The notes under the pieces are model-generated. The model was not told the DNA's origin. It saw nothing but the letters and a program-made list of their open reading frames with translations, and did not search any database. Shown piece after piece: positions 43,251 to 51,965 of a DNA stretch of 59,727 bases. Position numbers and translations under genes: made by a program. The stretch's first letter is position 1. The number at the start of each line of letters is the position of its first letter. Location: assembly GCA_016193485.1 (NCBI GenBank), contig JACPRZ010000001.1, positions 15,464-75,190 on the forward strand, given 5' to 3'. The stretch is from Bacteroidota bacterium. Its GTDB lineage: Bacteria; Bacteroidota; Bacteroidia; JACPRZ01.

Positions 43251-44513
43251 TCATGTCTTCAGTTTTTTCTTACGTGCAGCCGGGAAAAGAACATTGTTAA
43301 GGATCAGCCGGTAACCGGGTGAGTTGGGAAATAAATTAAGGTCGGTCGGAGGGTCCTTAACAAGGTGCTGGTAATCTTCCGGGTCATGCCCTCCGTAGAA
43401 GGTCCAGGTGCCTTTGCCGAATTCACCGTGAATATAGCGGATCGTACCCATGGATTTGTTTTCACCCATAACAACCACTTCCGGTTTAACATACTTTTTA
43501 TGGAAATCCGTGGATTGTCCCATGAATCCCTTTAGGATTCTCTCATGGTTCTGACACAGCATTGTGGGTACGGGGTCCCATTTTGCAGAAAATTCAAAAA
43601 GTGCAAAGAAATCGGCATTTTTTGCAGGAATGAAGTCGCGCAACCGGGTAGCATCAATTGTGGAAAATTCGTATTCAGTGGGATTTGTACTCAGAAGAAA
43701 ATCTTTAAATGCGAATGTTTTTGAAAAATCCAATTTTGCCTGCATTCCGGGGTCTGCGGGGTCACCGTCAAACATGGGTTGACATATATCCACGCCTTCG
43801 GCAGCAAGGGCAATGTCGAAGGCATCGGTGGCAGCGCACATCGCAAACATAAACCCCCCTCCGGCTACAAATTCCTTAATTTTTTTGGCTACAGCGAGTT
43901 TCAGTTGCGACACTTTGGAGAACCCGAGCCGGTGAGCGGTTTCTTCATTGTTTTTTACGTAATCCCTGTACCATTGCTCCCCCCGGGAACCGCTCCAGAA
44001 TTTTCCGAACTGGCCGGTAAAGTCCTCGTGGTGGAGATGCAGCCAGTCATATAACGGGAGAGCGCCAAGAATGATCTCCTCGTCATAAATCACCGTATAG
44101 GGTATTTCAGCGTAGGTGAGCGCAAGGGTTACAGCGTCATCCCACGGTTGCCGGTCTTTAGGTGAATAAACCGCTACAGCGGGTGGTTTTTCCAGTTTCA
44201 TGGCATCCATGTTCACTTCGGGCCCCGATATTTCCTGCAGAATGGCCGTTGATTGCACATCGGCTATAATGTCATAGGATACACCGCGGATGGTACATTC
44301 ATTTTCCAGGGAAGAATGATGTTTGAACATAAAACTCCCTCCCCGGTAATTAAGAAGCCAGTACATTTCCACCTGTTTCTGCAATACATAATAAGCAATA
44401 CCATAGGACTTCAGGTGATTTTTCTGGGTATTGTCCATGGGGATGAGGATATAGGCGGAAAAACTAACCGAAGTGTATAATGTAAAAAGAAGAAAAGGGA
44501 ATAAAATTCTCAT
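43251..44513 (-). CDS. Secreted GATase-like protein (often labelled asparagine synthetase B)
   Basis: 420 residues. A signal peptide (ILFPFLLFTLYTSVSFSA) is followed by a sequence conserved in Bacteroidetes: YILIPMDNTQKNHLKSYGIAYYVL, VEMYWLLNYRGGSFMF, then VAGGGFMFAMCAATDAFDIAL, FGKGTWTFYGGHDPEDYQH and NLFPNSPGYRLILNNVLFP. The GGGFMFAMC segment looks like a nucleophile elbow of class I glutamine amidotransferase-like proteins, with C in the expected place. Databases often carry the name asparagine synthetase B for it. No synthetase domain is visible, so that label is doubtful. A periplasmic or outer-membrane protein of unknown substrate. Confidence 0.75.
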   Translation of the reverse strand: MRILFPFLLFTLYTSVSFSAYILIPMDNTQKNHLKSYGIAYYVLQKQVEMYWLLNYRGGSFMFKHHSSLENECTIRGVSYDIIADVQSTAILQEISGPEVNMDAMKLEKPPAVAVYSPKDRQPWDDAVTLALTYAEIPYTVIYDEEIILGALPLYDWLHLHHEDFTGQFGKFWSGSRGEQWYRDYVKNNEETAHRLGFSKVSQLKLAVAKKIKEFVAGGGFMFAMCAATDAFDIALAAEGVDICQPMFDGDPADPGMQAKLDFSKTFAFKDFLLSTNPTEYEFSTIDATRLRDFIPAKNADFFALFEFSAKWDPVPTMLCQNHERILKGFMGQSTDFHKKYVKPEVVVMGENKSMGTIRYIHGEFGKGTWTFYGGHDPEDYQHLVKDPPTDLNLFPNSPGYRLILNNVLFPAARKKKLKT

Positions 44514-44565
44514 AATTAAAAGGAGACATTAAAAAAAATTGAAAAGCAGATGGCCCGGATGAAAA

Positions 44566-45234
44566 TCACTTTAACACAAACCGCACGGGTAACCTGAACT
44601 GTACCGATACCGGTTTTCCGCGCTGTTTGCCGGGTGTCCACGCAGGCATCCCCTTGATGACCCGCAGCGCTTCTTCATCACATCCCCCACCGATACCTCT
44701 CACAACTTTGGAATCCTTTATTTTCCCGGTTTTGTCCACAACGAATTCCACAAAGACCATCCCGGAAATACCCAACTCTTTTGCAACCTGGGGATACCTG
44801 ATATTTTCAGCAAGATACTTTAACACGTCAGCATCACCCTTTCCGAAGGTAGGCATATCTTCAACTATCTGGAATACTACGTCCTCTTCCACAACTTCTT
44901 CCTGTTTTTCAATAACGGGTTCAATCTTTGTTTCTTCGGTCACTTCAGTGCTTTGCACCTGCAGTTCTTCCTTTAATTCTTCGGTATTTTCAACAATATT
45001 CAGTTCCTGAACGGCTGGCGGGGGAGGGGGCGGAGGTTTCTGTTCCTGTTCAGTGATCGGAATAATCTCTTCTTCCAGATTGTCCTGCAACGATCCGAGA
45101 TTGAAGGCATTATCGTCATAACTTTTCCATTCAAAAGCGATAAAGATAACTGCGAGCGCAAAAAGATAACCTATCTGCAGGTACAAACCCCGCTTGCGCT
45201 CAAGGTCGGCTTTCGGATTTTTTTTGAGTTCCAT
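44566..45234 (-). CDS. tonB: TonB-family energy transducer
   Basis: 222 residues. A single N-terminal membrane anchor (YLQIGYLFALAVIFIAFEW) precedes a Pro-rich and acidic periplasmic spacer (KPPPPPPPAVQEL...EEVVEEDVVFQ). The C-terminal TonB domain (YPQVAKELGISGMVFVEFVVDKTGKI, GCDEEALRVIKGMPAWTPGKQRGKPVSV) completes it. It couples the inner-membrane proton gradient to outer-membrane receptors. The frame opens at ATG 45261, but a -7 element at 45259-45266 makes ATG 45234 (MELKKNPKADLERKRGLY) the likely start; that N-terminus is also the conserved one. Confidence 0.92.
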   Translation of the reverse strand: MELKKNPKADLERKRGLYLQIGYLFALAVIFIAFEWKSYDDNAFNLGSLQDNLEEEIIPITEQEQKPPPPPPPAVQELNIVENTEELKEELQVQSTEVTEETKIEPVIEKQEEVVEEDVVFQIVEDMPTFGKGDADVLKYLAENIRYPQVAKELGISGMVFVEFVVDKTGKIKDSKVVRGIGGGCDEEALRVIKGMPAWTPGKQRGKPVSVQFRLPVRFVLK

Positions 45235-45258
45235 TTGGTTCCGGTTTATTGAGTGTTG

Positions 45259-45266
45259 CAAAATTA
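45259..45266 (-). promoter_or_regulatory. -7 promoter element (TAATTTTG, minus strand)
   Basis: Exact TAnnTTTG on the minus strand, 24 nt before ATG 45234. It overlaps the alternative ATG 45261, excluding it. Confidence 0.55.
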
Positions 45267-45347
45267 CGAAAAAGTTGAAGATGGCAGTAAGAGAGAATAC
45301 TTAGACAAATTCCATAAATAGTTCGTTCTATTAAGGTATTTGATTTT

Positions 45348-45416
45348 TCCCGCAGATAACGCGGATTTGCGCAGATGTTTAATATTTTATTGCGTTTATC
45401 TGCGTAATCTGCGGGA
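45348..45416. repeat. CGCAGAT hairpin repeat
   Basis: TCCCGCAGATAACGCGGAT and ATCTGCGTAATCTGCGGGA pair as near-perfect arms (two mismatches), with further CGCAGAT copies in between. It is the only feature in the 45262-45505 gap and may end the peptidase transcript. Confidence 0.65.
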
Positions 45417-45505
45417 GATATTTTTTATTATCGCTTCAATAATATTCTGGCTCTGTAAAGATAACGCAAAAACGGGATAAAAATTATACAGGAAGGAGCG
45501 GGGAA

Positions 45506-46291
45506 TCAGAACTTCACGTATTCCATCGGGTTGACAGTTTGTCCGCGGTACCACAGTTCAAAGTGAAGATGAGGGCCGGTGCTCAGTTCACCCGCCTGAC
45601 CGGAAAAACTGATTACATCGCCTGCTTTCACCGGGTCGCCTTCCTTTTTTACCAACATGGAATTATGCTTGTACACCGAAACAAGATTCTGTTCATGCTG
45701 TACATTTATCACATAACCGGTTTCGGATGTCCAACCTGTGAAAATAACCGTACCGTCAAGGACCGATTTTACCGGCTCATCATCCGCAGTGGCAATATCA
45801 ACACCATAATGGCGGGTTGCAGGATTATAGGGATTGCTGACATACCCGTGAACCGGGGTAAAAAAGATGAGCGTACCGAGCAAAAGGTCTTTCGGGTAAT
45901 AGGGTATAGAAGCGCTGCCGGAAGGGACCGGTATATTTTCATCTTTTTTGTCTGATTTCATTTTATCTCCCATGATTATCCGGTTGATATTGGTAATATA
46001 CCTGTCTTTCAGAACCATGGCCTGTTCAAGTGAATCGAGACGCAATCCGGATTTGACAAGTTTTTTTGAGAGGGAAACATCCATATACCCGGGAATATAT
46101 TCCCGGAGAGGAGTAAAAGCGATAATAACCACCCCGAAGCCGACAAGGATCAGCGCTGTGATACTTGCGATGATCAGCACATTTAAAGGGGAGAGAATAA
46201 CCGATGCTTTTTCTTCAAAGGTTTCATCGTTCATCACAACAAGGCGGTACTTGCTTTTGAGTTTGCGGTAGAGTTTTTTTTTGGTAGCCAT
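45506..46291 (-). CDS. M23-family membrane metallopeptidase
   Basis: 261 residues. One membrane span (VLIIASITALILVGFGVVIIAF, ~35-57) and a short coiled region lead to the LytM/M23 domain (~145-255) with zinc ligands HYGVDIA (His, Asp) and GPHLHFEL (HxH). All are present, so it may be an active peptidoglycan endopeptidase. It lies 45 bp downstream of the response-regulator gene at 46337 and probably shares its transcript. Confidence 0.92.
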   Translation of the reverse strand: MATKKKLYRKLKSKYRLVVMNDETFEEKASVILSPLNVLIIASITALILVGFGVVIIAFTPLREYIPGYMDVSLSKKLVKSGLRLDSLEQAMVLKDRYITNINRIIMGDKMKSDKKDENIPVPSGSASIPYYPKDLLLGTLIFFTPVHGYVSNPYNPATRHYGVDIATADDEPVKSVLDGTVIFTGWTSETGYVINVQHEQNLVSVYKHNSMLVKKEGDPVKAGDVISFSGQAGELSTGPHLHFELWYRGQTVNPMEYVKF

Positions 46292-46336
46292 GGAGGGAAG
46301 TGCAGAAGGGAGATTATGGGATAAGGAAGTTACAGA

Positions 46337-47488
46337 TTATATATATTTTGTCACATCTTTATCCGTTATGGTTTGTCCGCAGAGGATTACCATACGCTCA
46401 ACCACGTTTCGCAATTCACGGATGTTACCCGTCCATTGTTTTTTTTGTAATTCTTTAAGTGCCTCTTTGGTGAATTTTTTTGCCGGGTAACCGTTTTCCT
46501 GGCAAATCTGGCTGATAAAATGGTCTGCAAGAAGCGGAATGTCTTCCAGCCGTTCATTCAGTGCCGGAATGTGGATTACGATTACACTCAGACGATGGTA
46601 GAGGTCTTCGCGGAAATTATTCTTTTCAATTTCTTTCCGGATGTCTTTATTGGTCGCGGCAATTACACGTACATTTACGGTTATATCCTTTTCACCTCCC
46701 ACCCGCATGATCTTGTTTTCCTGGAGAGCCCGCAGAACTTTTGACTGCGCCTGTAAACTCATATCGCCAATTTCATCAAGGAAAAGGGTTCCCCCCTCGG
46801 CCTGTTCAAATTTTCCGATCCGTTGTTTGATGGCGGAAGTAAATGATCCCTTTTCATGGCCGAATAGTTCGCTTTCTATAAGTTCCGCTGGAATAGCGGC
46901 ACAGTTAACCGCGATGAAAGGTCCTTTTGTCCTGTAACTTTTCTCATGAATCCATTTTGCCACAAGTTCTTTACCCGTGCCGTTGCTGCCCGTGATGAGT
47001 ACGCGTGCATCCGATGGCGCAATCCGGTCAATCATTTCCCTTATATCGTCCATCGCTTTTGACTTGCCGATCATTTCAAGGTTTTTGCTGACCTGTTTTT
47101 TCAGGACTTTGGCCTGAGTAATAAGATTTGTGCGTTCCAGGGCATTGCGCACGCTTATGAGAAGTCGGTTCAGGTCAAAGGGTTTGGAAATAAAATCGTA
47201 GGCGCCTTTCTTAATAGCGTCAACAGCAGTTTCAATAGTGCCATGCCCTGAAATCATGATAACGGGAATATCAGTTCTTATCTCCGTCAGTTTCTGTAAC
47301 ACTTCAATTCCATCCATCCGTGGCATCTTTATATCGCAGAGGACAAGATCAAATTCCTGGTCGGCAATCAATTCAATTGCTTTAGAACCTTCTGGCGCTT
47401 CTGCTACCTCATACTTTTCATATTCGAGGATTTCGCGAAGGGAATTGCGGATGGCTTTTTCATCATCAATTATCAGAATACGCGACAT
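46337..47488 (-). CDS. Sigma-54-type response regulator without a DNA-binding domain
   Basis: 383 residues. The N-terminal receiver has D8/D9 and phospho-acceptor D52 (CDIKMPRMDG). The AAA+ domain has Walker A ITGSNGTGKE and the sigma-54 contact loop GSFTSA instead of the usual GAFTGA. It ends at NIRELRNVVERMVILCGQTITDKDVTKYI, so the C-terminal Fis-type helix-turn-helix is missing. This truncated form seems to occur in Bacteroidetes. It may act without a specific enhancer or through partners. No kinase gene is adjacent. Confidence 0.9.
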   Translation of the reverse strand: MSRILIIDDEKAIRNSLREILEYEKYEVAEAPEGSKAIELIADQEFDLVLCDIKMPRMDGIEVLQKLTEIRTDIPVIMISGHGTIETAVDAIKKGAYDFISKPFDLNRLLISVRNALERTNLITQAKVLKKQVSKNLEMIGKSKAMDDIREMIDRIAPSDARVLITGSNGTGKELVAKWIHEKSYRTKGPFIAVNCAAIPAELIESELFGHEKGSFTSAIKQRIGKFEQAEGGTLFLDEIGDMSLQAQSKVLRALQENKIMRVGGEKDITVNVRVIAATNKDIRKEIEKNNFREDLYHRLSVIVIHIPALNERLEDIPLLADHFISQICQENGYPAKKFTKEALKELQKKQWTGNIRELRNVVERMVILCGQTITDKDVTKYI

Positions 47489-47549
47489 TGGAAAACAGGT
47501 TTATGGAATTTTGACCAGGAACGAATCGGAAGAATTGCTAATTTTGGAG

Positions 47550-47557
47550 CGAAGATA
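47550..47557 (-). promoter_or_regulatory. -7 promoter-like element (TATCTTCG, minus strand)
   Basis: One mismatch to TAnnTTTG, about 60 nt before the regulator ATG at 47488. Confidence 0.35.
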
Positions 47558-47610
47558 CGAGAAATCAGTCCTAACGCTTGCGGTCAGGATGCTGACCAGT
47601 GCGTCAGCAT

Positions 47611-47700
47611 GGGCAGTTGGCAGGGAGCGGCAGTAGGAATAGCAATAGCAGTAGGCAATAGGCAATAAACAGTAGGCAATAAACAGTAGACAATTAACAA
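47611..47700. repeat. GCAGTAGGCAATA tract, copy 1
   Basis: Imperfect tandem of GCAGTTGGCA/GCAGTAGGCAATAGGCAATA/AACAGTAGGCAATA units. Related tracts lie at 57107-57175 and, translated, in hsdM and the giant adhesin. Confidence 0.6.
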
Positions 47701-47769
47701 AAGACAAAAGGCAAATAAAATTAAGTGTAACATTGCTACTGTTATTCAGCCCTCTATGGTTTATTTTCA

Positions 47770-47880
47770 TTATTCCACCCCTGACTGCCGTCAGGCAGGG
47801 AAGTACGAACATAGGAAGTACGATATTCGTAGTTCGTAAGTTTGTATTGATGTTATTCGTACTTTGGTGGAGGTGAAACG
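47770..47880. repeat. TACGAA/GCAGGCAGG hairpin repeat, copy 2
   Basis: CTGCCGTCAGGCAG hairpin, then AAGTACGAACATAGGAAGTACGA and TTCGTAGTTCGTA...TTCGTACTTTGGTG. Same family as 36262-36405. With the tract before it, this fills the 47489-47929 gap. Confidence 0.6.
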
Positions 47881-47929
47881 TAACTTTTAATGATGTTTTA
47901 AGTATAAATCCCAGATTTTTCGGAATTTT

Positions 47930-48724
47930 ATGATAACAGGTTCAAAAAAGCAGCGGAACGCGGGAATTGCCGGAACAGTTGTAATACACCTTCTTCTTGT
48001 AATAATTCTCCTTTTCGTAAAATGTACATCATCAGTCAGGCAGTCACTTCCGGAGGAACTCGGTGGATTTTTAATCAATTTCGGTGAGTCGGATGAAGGA
48101 TTTGGGGAAGTGAAAACCGAAACCGAACAGGTTACCAAAGAAGAAGAAACTCAACCCGTGACTGAAGTAAAAACCGAAACAAATGAAACCGCTGAGATAA
48201 AATCAGAAAACCTGAAAACCCAGACAACTGAAGAAGCGCCTTCCGTTAAAAGTTCCGAAGAAACAGTAAAAGAAGAAAGTGAAAAGAAGGAAGAACAACC
48301 TGCCGTTAATCCGCTGGCTTTATATAAAAAGGATCGTAACCCGGGAATTTCTGCAAACGAGGGAGAGAAAGAAGGCACCGGTGACCAGGGCAACCCTGAC
48401 GGCTCGCCCTTATCGGACAATTACAGCAAGGGAAGCGGAACCGGCTTTAACTGGTCATTACATGGCCGGGGCAGGAAATTAGTCGGGAATATTGAAGTTC
48501 ACGATGAATCGCAGGAGACGGGAAAAGTGGTAGTGCAGATTTCTGTTGGCCGTGACGGGAAGGTAACGCAGGCGACACCGGTTTTACTGGGCTCCACCAC
48601 TACCAATCAATACCTCTGGAAACTCGCGCGGCAGGCGGCATTTACCGCAAAATTCTCACCTGACCCTGCCGCCACTGAAGAACAGAAAGGAACTATGGTG
48701 TTTGATTTTAAGGTGCTGAAGTAA
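47930..48724 (+). CDS. TonB-like energy transducer
   Basis: 264 residues. The short cytosolic start (MITGSKKQRNAG) and membrane anchor (VVIHLLLVIILLFV) precede a long Glu/Thr/Lys-rich spacer (~50-130). The C-terminal TonB-like fold is RKLVGNIEVHDESQETGKVVVQISVGRDGKVTQATPVLLGST...LWKLARQAAFTAKFSP. The extended acidic spacer is unlike the Pro-rich one of the TonB at 44566, so it may serve a different receptor. The TonB-dependent receptor on the opposite strand (48814-51249) converges on it and is a possible partner. Confidence 0.85.
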   Translation: MITGSKKQRNAGIAGTVVIHLLLVIILLFVKCTSSVRQSLPEELGGFLINFGESDEGFGEVKTETEQVTKEEETQPVTEVKTETNETAEIKSENLKTQTTEEAPSVKSSEETVKEESEKKEEQPAVNPLALYKKDRNPGISANEGEKEGTGDQGNPDGSPLSDNYSKGSGTGFNWSLHGRGRKLVGNIEVHDESQETGKVVVQISVGRDGKVTQATPVLLGSTTTNQYLWKLARQAAFTAKFSPDPAATEEQKGTMVFDFKVLK

Positions 48725-48754
48725 ACAGTGGCCATAAACGTCCATCTGGAATAA

Positions 48755-48804
48755 AAGTCCCAAATCCAAAATTCAAGGGGGAGTTTCCTCGGTTTTTGGG
48801 ACTT
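48755..48804. terminator. Hairpin between convergent genes, possible bidirectional terminator
   Basis: AAGTCCCAAA at 48755-48764 pairs exactly with TTTGGGACTT at 48795-48804, with A- and T-rich flanks. It lies in the 89-bp gap between two converging genes. Confidence 0.45.
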
Positions 48805-48813
48805 GGGTTTTTC

Positions 48814-51249
48814 CTACAACCTCCCTCTCACCGTCACCACAAGATTTCTTCCCGGTGCGCTTACTCCCGAAGCAAAAACCCGGTAATAAGTGTCAAGAAT
48901 ATTTTCAAGGGAAACCTGCAATTGCAGCCGCGGGTCCAATTGGTATGCAGTGCGAATGTTGAGCGTGTACCATGCCGGGGTTCCGTAAGAAGTGGCATAA
49001 GCGAAATTGTCTTCACCGGCAATATTGTAATCCTCTTTGCGCTTCCAGCCGTTGTACAGGATAAAAAACTCACCCCTGAATTTATCCAATTTAAGGTTGA
49101 AACTCGTCCTGCCGAAGAGGGGGGGAATGTGGTCAAGCGGTGTTTCGGTTATTCCCCCGGTTATCCGGCCGTATGTATAATTCAGGTTAGATACGATGGA
49201 AAATGCGGGGGTTACATCAGCGAGCAAACTGCCGCTGAAACCGGTTATATACGCTTCAAGGGCGTTGACATTTGCCGTTACCCGGCTCATAACACCGTCA
49301 TACAATATTGAATCCTGCCCGTTGAATTTCCAGGGTTGCAGCGTAATGGCATCACGGTAAAGAGTGTAAAAAACAATACCCTCCAGTTTAAGCGTATTTT
49401 GTATAAATTTTGAAACGCCTGTTTCAAACGTATACGTATATTCCGGTTTAAGGTCCGGGTTCGGTACGATTATGTTGCCGGGTACCGATTCAAATATTTT
49501 TCCGAGGTCATCCACATTCGGATTGCGGAAACCGGTAGAACCGTTCAGCGTTATGCGCCATTCCCTTCCCGGCAGCAGAATGAAACCGAGATTGCCGGTA
49601 ACGGCATTATTCGTTTGTTTAATTTCATCGAACGGGAAAGGGAAGAATGTTGTATCAATGAACCTTGCCGACAGCCGATTGTTGCTGTATCTTAACCCGT
49701 CTGCAAGAATAAATGTCCGGTCCACTTCAAGCGTATGGGTGACATAAACGGCAAGATTCTGCACTTCGGATCCGCCATCGGGATAACGGGTGTCAAGGGG
49801 ACCGGTTTCACCCGTCACGATATTTTCGGTGCCGGCAATGGATTGAACCGAATTAAAAACACCTTCGCATCCGTACCGGAACTCATTTTTTTTGATCACA
49901 CGGTCAAAGTCGGCAGTGAGGGTGCCGATTCCGAGGTTTTCGGTGCGGTGTGACAGAATGTCTTTTTTGAATTTCCGGGAATGGCGGCTTTCCTCAATGG
50001 ATTGGAAAGATGCGATAACACGGCCATTCTTAAAAAAGAAATTTTCTTTTGATATTTTCAGAGTGTAAGCGCCCAGTAGCCGTTTCTGGGGTCCATAGAA
50101 CCATTCCGCATAAACGGGCAGGCCACCGTTCATCTGCGTGAGGCGGGCGTAAAAATCAATATCCGAAGATGATGAATACTGGAAGTTGAGAATGTGGTCA
50201 ACAAATTTATTCTGGCGGAAGAGTACTTTTTCCAGCACATCATATTGCGAATAAGCGGTTTTTTTCTGGATGTCGGGATTCGCATTTATCAGCATTGAAT
50301 CGGTTCCGTTTATTCTTTCCACATAAAAACCTCTTTTTCCCCAGTCACCGGTAAACGGATTGCGCACCGCGCCCTGGCGCAGGTCGCCAAAATCGGAATA
50401 GGTATATGAAGTAAGAAAGGAAATTTTGCGTAATCCTATGGTAAAATCGGCATGGCCGGTGATCTCGGAATTGGCGGTGGCGGTTCGCATGAAGGTATGG
50501 AGGCGGGTAAGGGTTTTTGCAGAGGTATCGGCAAGTGCCGGATTTTTGGTGTGGAAGTGCATCACCCCCCCCAATGCATCGCTTCCGTAAACCACGGAAC
50601 CGGGACCGAATACGATTTCAATATTATCCATCACGGAGTGGTCAATGGAAATCACATTCTGCAGGTGTCCGCTCCGGTAAATGGCGTTATTCATCCGTAT
50701 TCCGTCCAGCACGATGAGCACCTTATTCGCTTCAAATCCGCGCAATACCGGGCTACCCCCCCCCATCTGGCTTTTCTGGACGAAAATATTTCCGGTTGAA
50801 CTCATTACATCGGCAGAGGTCTGCTGGTTCATAAATTCCATATCGCGGGGCTTTATTACGTCCACCTGCTGCGGCATATCGGCAATTTTTTCTTCAAAAC
50901 GGCTTGCCGAAATAACTACCTGGTCAAGAGAAAAAATTTTCTCTTTAAGAAGCACCCTGAAATACATCGCTTCAAGGGTACGGTATCCGAGAACCTCGGT
51001 CTGGTATCCAATGGAACGGATGATGATGCTGTCGGAAGGTGGAAATGATGAAATATCGGCTTTGCCACCGGGGCCGGTCAGGGCAATTATTTTTGAGTTT
51101 TTTCCTGTGATTGTTGCCCGATCAACGGGTTGAAGGGTGGTCCGGTCAAGAACAGTGACAACCTGGCAGTCCCCGTGTAAAGTCCCAAGTCCCACACATA
51201 AAAGACATAAATAAAGAATCCTGCGTTTTATGGTATGGAGAAAGAGCAT
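48814..51249 (-). CDS. TonB-dependent outer-membrane receptor
   Basis: 811 residues. A signal segment (LYLCLLCVGLGTLHG) and a carboxypeptidase-like N-terminal domain (VVTVLDRTTLQPVDRATITGKN) precede the plug (SADVMSSTGNIFVQKSQMGGGSPVLRGFEANKVLIVLDGIRMNNAIYRSGHLQ) and a 22-strand barrel ending GRNLVVTVRGRL. The plug resembles haem or haemoglobin receptors (HmuR-like), but the substrate is not certain. A run of nine G (50756-50764) encodes GGG in the plug and another of eight lies at 50574-50581. Convergent with the TonB-like gene at 47930. Confidence 0.92.
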   Translation of the reverse strand: MLFLHTIKRRILYLCLLCVGLGTLHGDCQVVTVLDRTTLQPVDRATITGKNSKIIALTGPGGKADISSFPPSDSIIIRSIGYQTEVLGYRTLEAMYFRVLLKEKIFSLDQVVISASRFEEKIADMPQQVDVIKPRDMEFMNQQTSADVMSSTGNIFVQKSQMGGGSPVLRGFEANKVLIVLDGIRMNNAIYRSGHLQNVISIDHSVMDNIEIVFGPGSVVYGSDALGGVMHFHTKNPALADTSAKTLTRLHTFMRTATANSEITGHADFTIGLRKISFLTSYTYSDFGDLRQGAVRNPFTGDWGKRGFYVERINGTDSMLINANPDIQKKTAYSQYDVLEKVLFRQNKFVDHILNFQYSSSSDIDFYARLTQMNGGLPVYAEWFYGPQKRLLGAYTLKISKENFFFKNGRVIASFQSIEESRHSRKFKKDILSHRTENLGIGTLTADFDRVIKKNEFRYGCEGVFNSVQSIAGTENIVTGETGPLDTRYPDGGSEVQNLAVYVTHTLEVDRTFILADGLRYSNNRLSARFIDTTFFPFPFDEIKQTNNAVTGNLGFILLPGREWRITLNGSTGFRNPNVDDLGKIFESVPGNIIVPNPDLKPEYTYTFETGVSKFIQNTLKLEGIVFYTLYRDAITLQPWKFNGQDSILYDGVMSRVTANVNALEAYITGFSGSLLADVTPAFSIVSNLNYTYGRITGGITETPLDHIPPLFGRTSFNLKLDKFRGEFFILYNGWKRKEDYNIAGEDNFAYATSYGTPAWYTLNIRTAYQLDPRLQLQVSLENILDTYYRVFASGVSAPGRNLVVTVRGRL

Positions 51250-51353
51250 AATTACCCAAAGTCAGCAAATCAAGAAGTCAAGAAGCCGGGAAATTAAGAA
51301 TTGCATTTATCTTTACTTCTTTACCTCTTTATATCTTCTGTATATGCTTTTTT

Positions 51354-51965
51354 TTACCAGTCAGCAACAGCCCTGTTGTAAATATCATCCACAAGTTGCG
51401 CATTGATTTGTTTTATCAGGTCATCTTCAATCGAAGTAAGATTTAACTTACTGTCGTAATCGGCATATCGGGTAAAACTTGTCTCAAAATTTTGTTTTTC
51501 ATCAAGCCGGTTCGTGAATTTCAAATACACGGCAATAGTAAGGCGGTTCAATGCGACATTTTCACCCCCCTGGATTCCAACAGGGAGAGCGCCATAAGAT
51601 GAAATATAACCCTCAACATCAAGGTCTCCGCCTGATTCCGACATGCGCAGGTTGGTTTGGGCGGTAAATTTATTTTTCAGGTCTTCCGTAAAAAGATTAC
51701 CAAGGTTACCTGGTCCCTGCGATGAATTATTTGGGAAATAATGGATGGAAATGGTTTTTACATCGGGAGATATGGATGCACCGGTAAAGGAATATTTCAC
51801 TTTACAGCCGGATAAAACCGGGAATAAAATGATTATCATGATAACCAGGACCCGGTCAGAAATCCCCCTGACCCCCTCCCCCCGATAACTATCGGGGCTA
51901 TCGGGATTCAAAGGGGGAATGAAATCATTATCGCTATAAGAAATGTAAGGGCCGCGATAGTTCAT
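51354..51965 (-). CDS. lptE: LptE-like LPS-assembly lipoprotein
   Basis: 203 residues from the ATG that overlaps the sigma-54 gene stop (ATGA at 51962-51965), so this start is well supported. A lipobox FPVLSGC follows a hydrophobic stretch, but the signal is preceded by ~40 odd residues (DFIPPLNPDSPDSYRGEGVRG) encoded by a palindromic insert. The mature part (KVKYSFTGASISPDVKTISIHYFPN...NLFTEDLKNKFTAQTNLRM...IKQINAQLVDDIYNRAVADW) matches Bacteroidetes LptE, the plug of the LptD channel. An internal start at the MIIILFPVLSGC ATG would give a normal signal peptide. Confidence 0.88.
   Translation of the reverse strand: MNYRGPYISYSDNDFIPPLNPDSPDSYRGEGVRGISDRVLVIMIIILFPVLSGCKVKYSFTGASISPDVKTISIHYFPNNSSQGPGNLGNLFTEDLKNKFTAQTNLRMSESGGDLDVEGYISSYGALPVGIQGGENVALNRLTIAVYLKFTNRLDEKQNFETSFTRYADYDSKLNLTSIEDDLIKQINAQLVDDIYNRAVADW
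51861..51918 (-). repeat. In-frame palindromic element at the start of lptE
   Basis: Contains CCGATAACTATCGG (51882-51895), the inverse of the palindrome at 7683, and C/G-rich arms CCCCCT.../...AGGGGG. Translated before the signal peptide (IPPLNPDSPDSYRGEG). Confidence 0.75.

Noticed and set aside
43251..44513. Asparagine synthetase B
   Set aside because: The common database name was considered, but no glutaminase N-terminal Cys or ATP-pyrophosphatase motif is present and the protein has a signal peptide.
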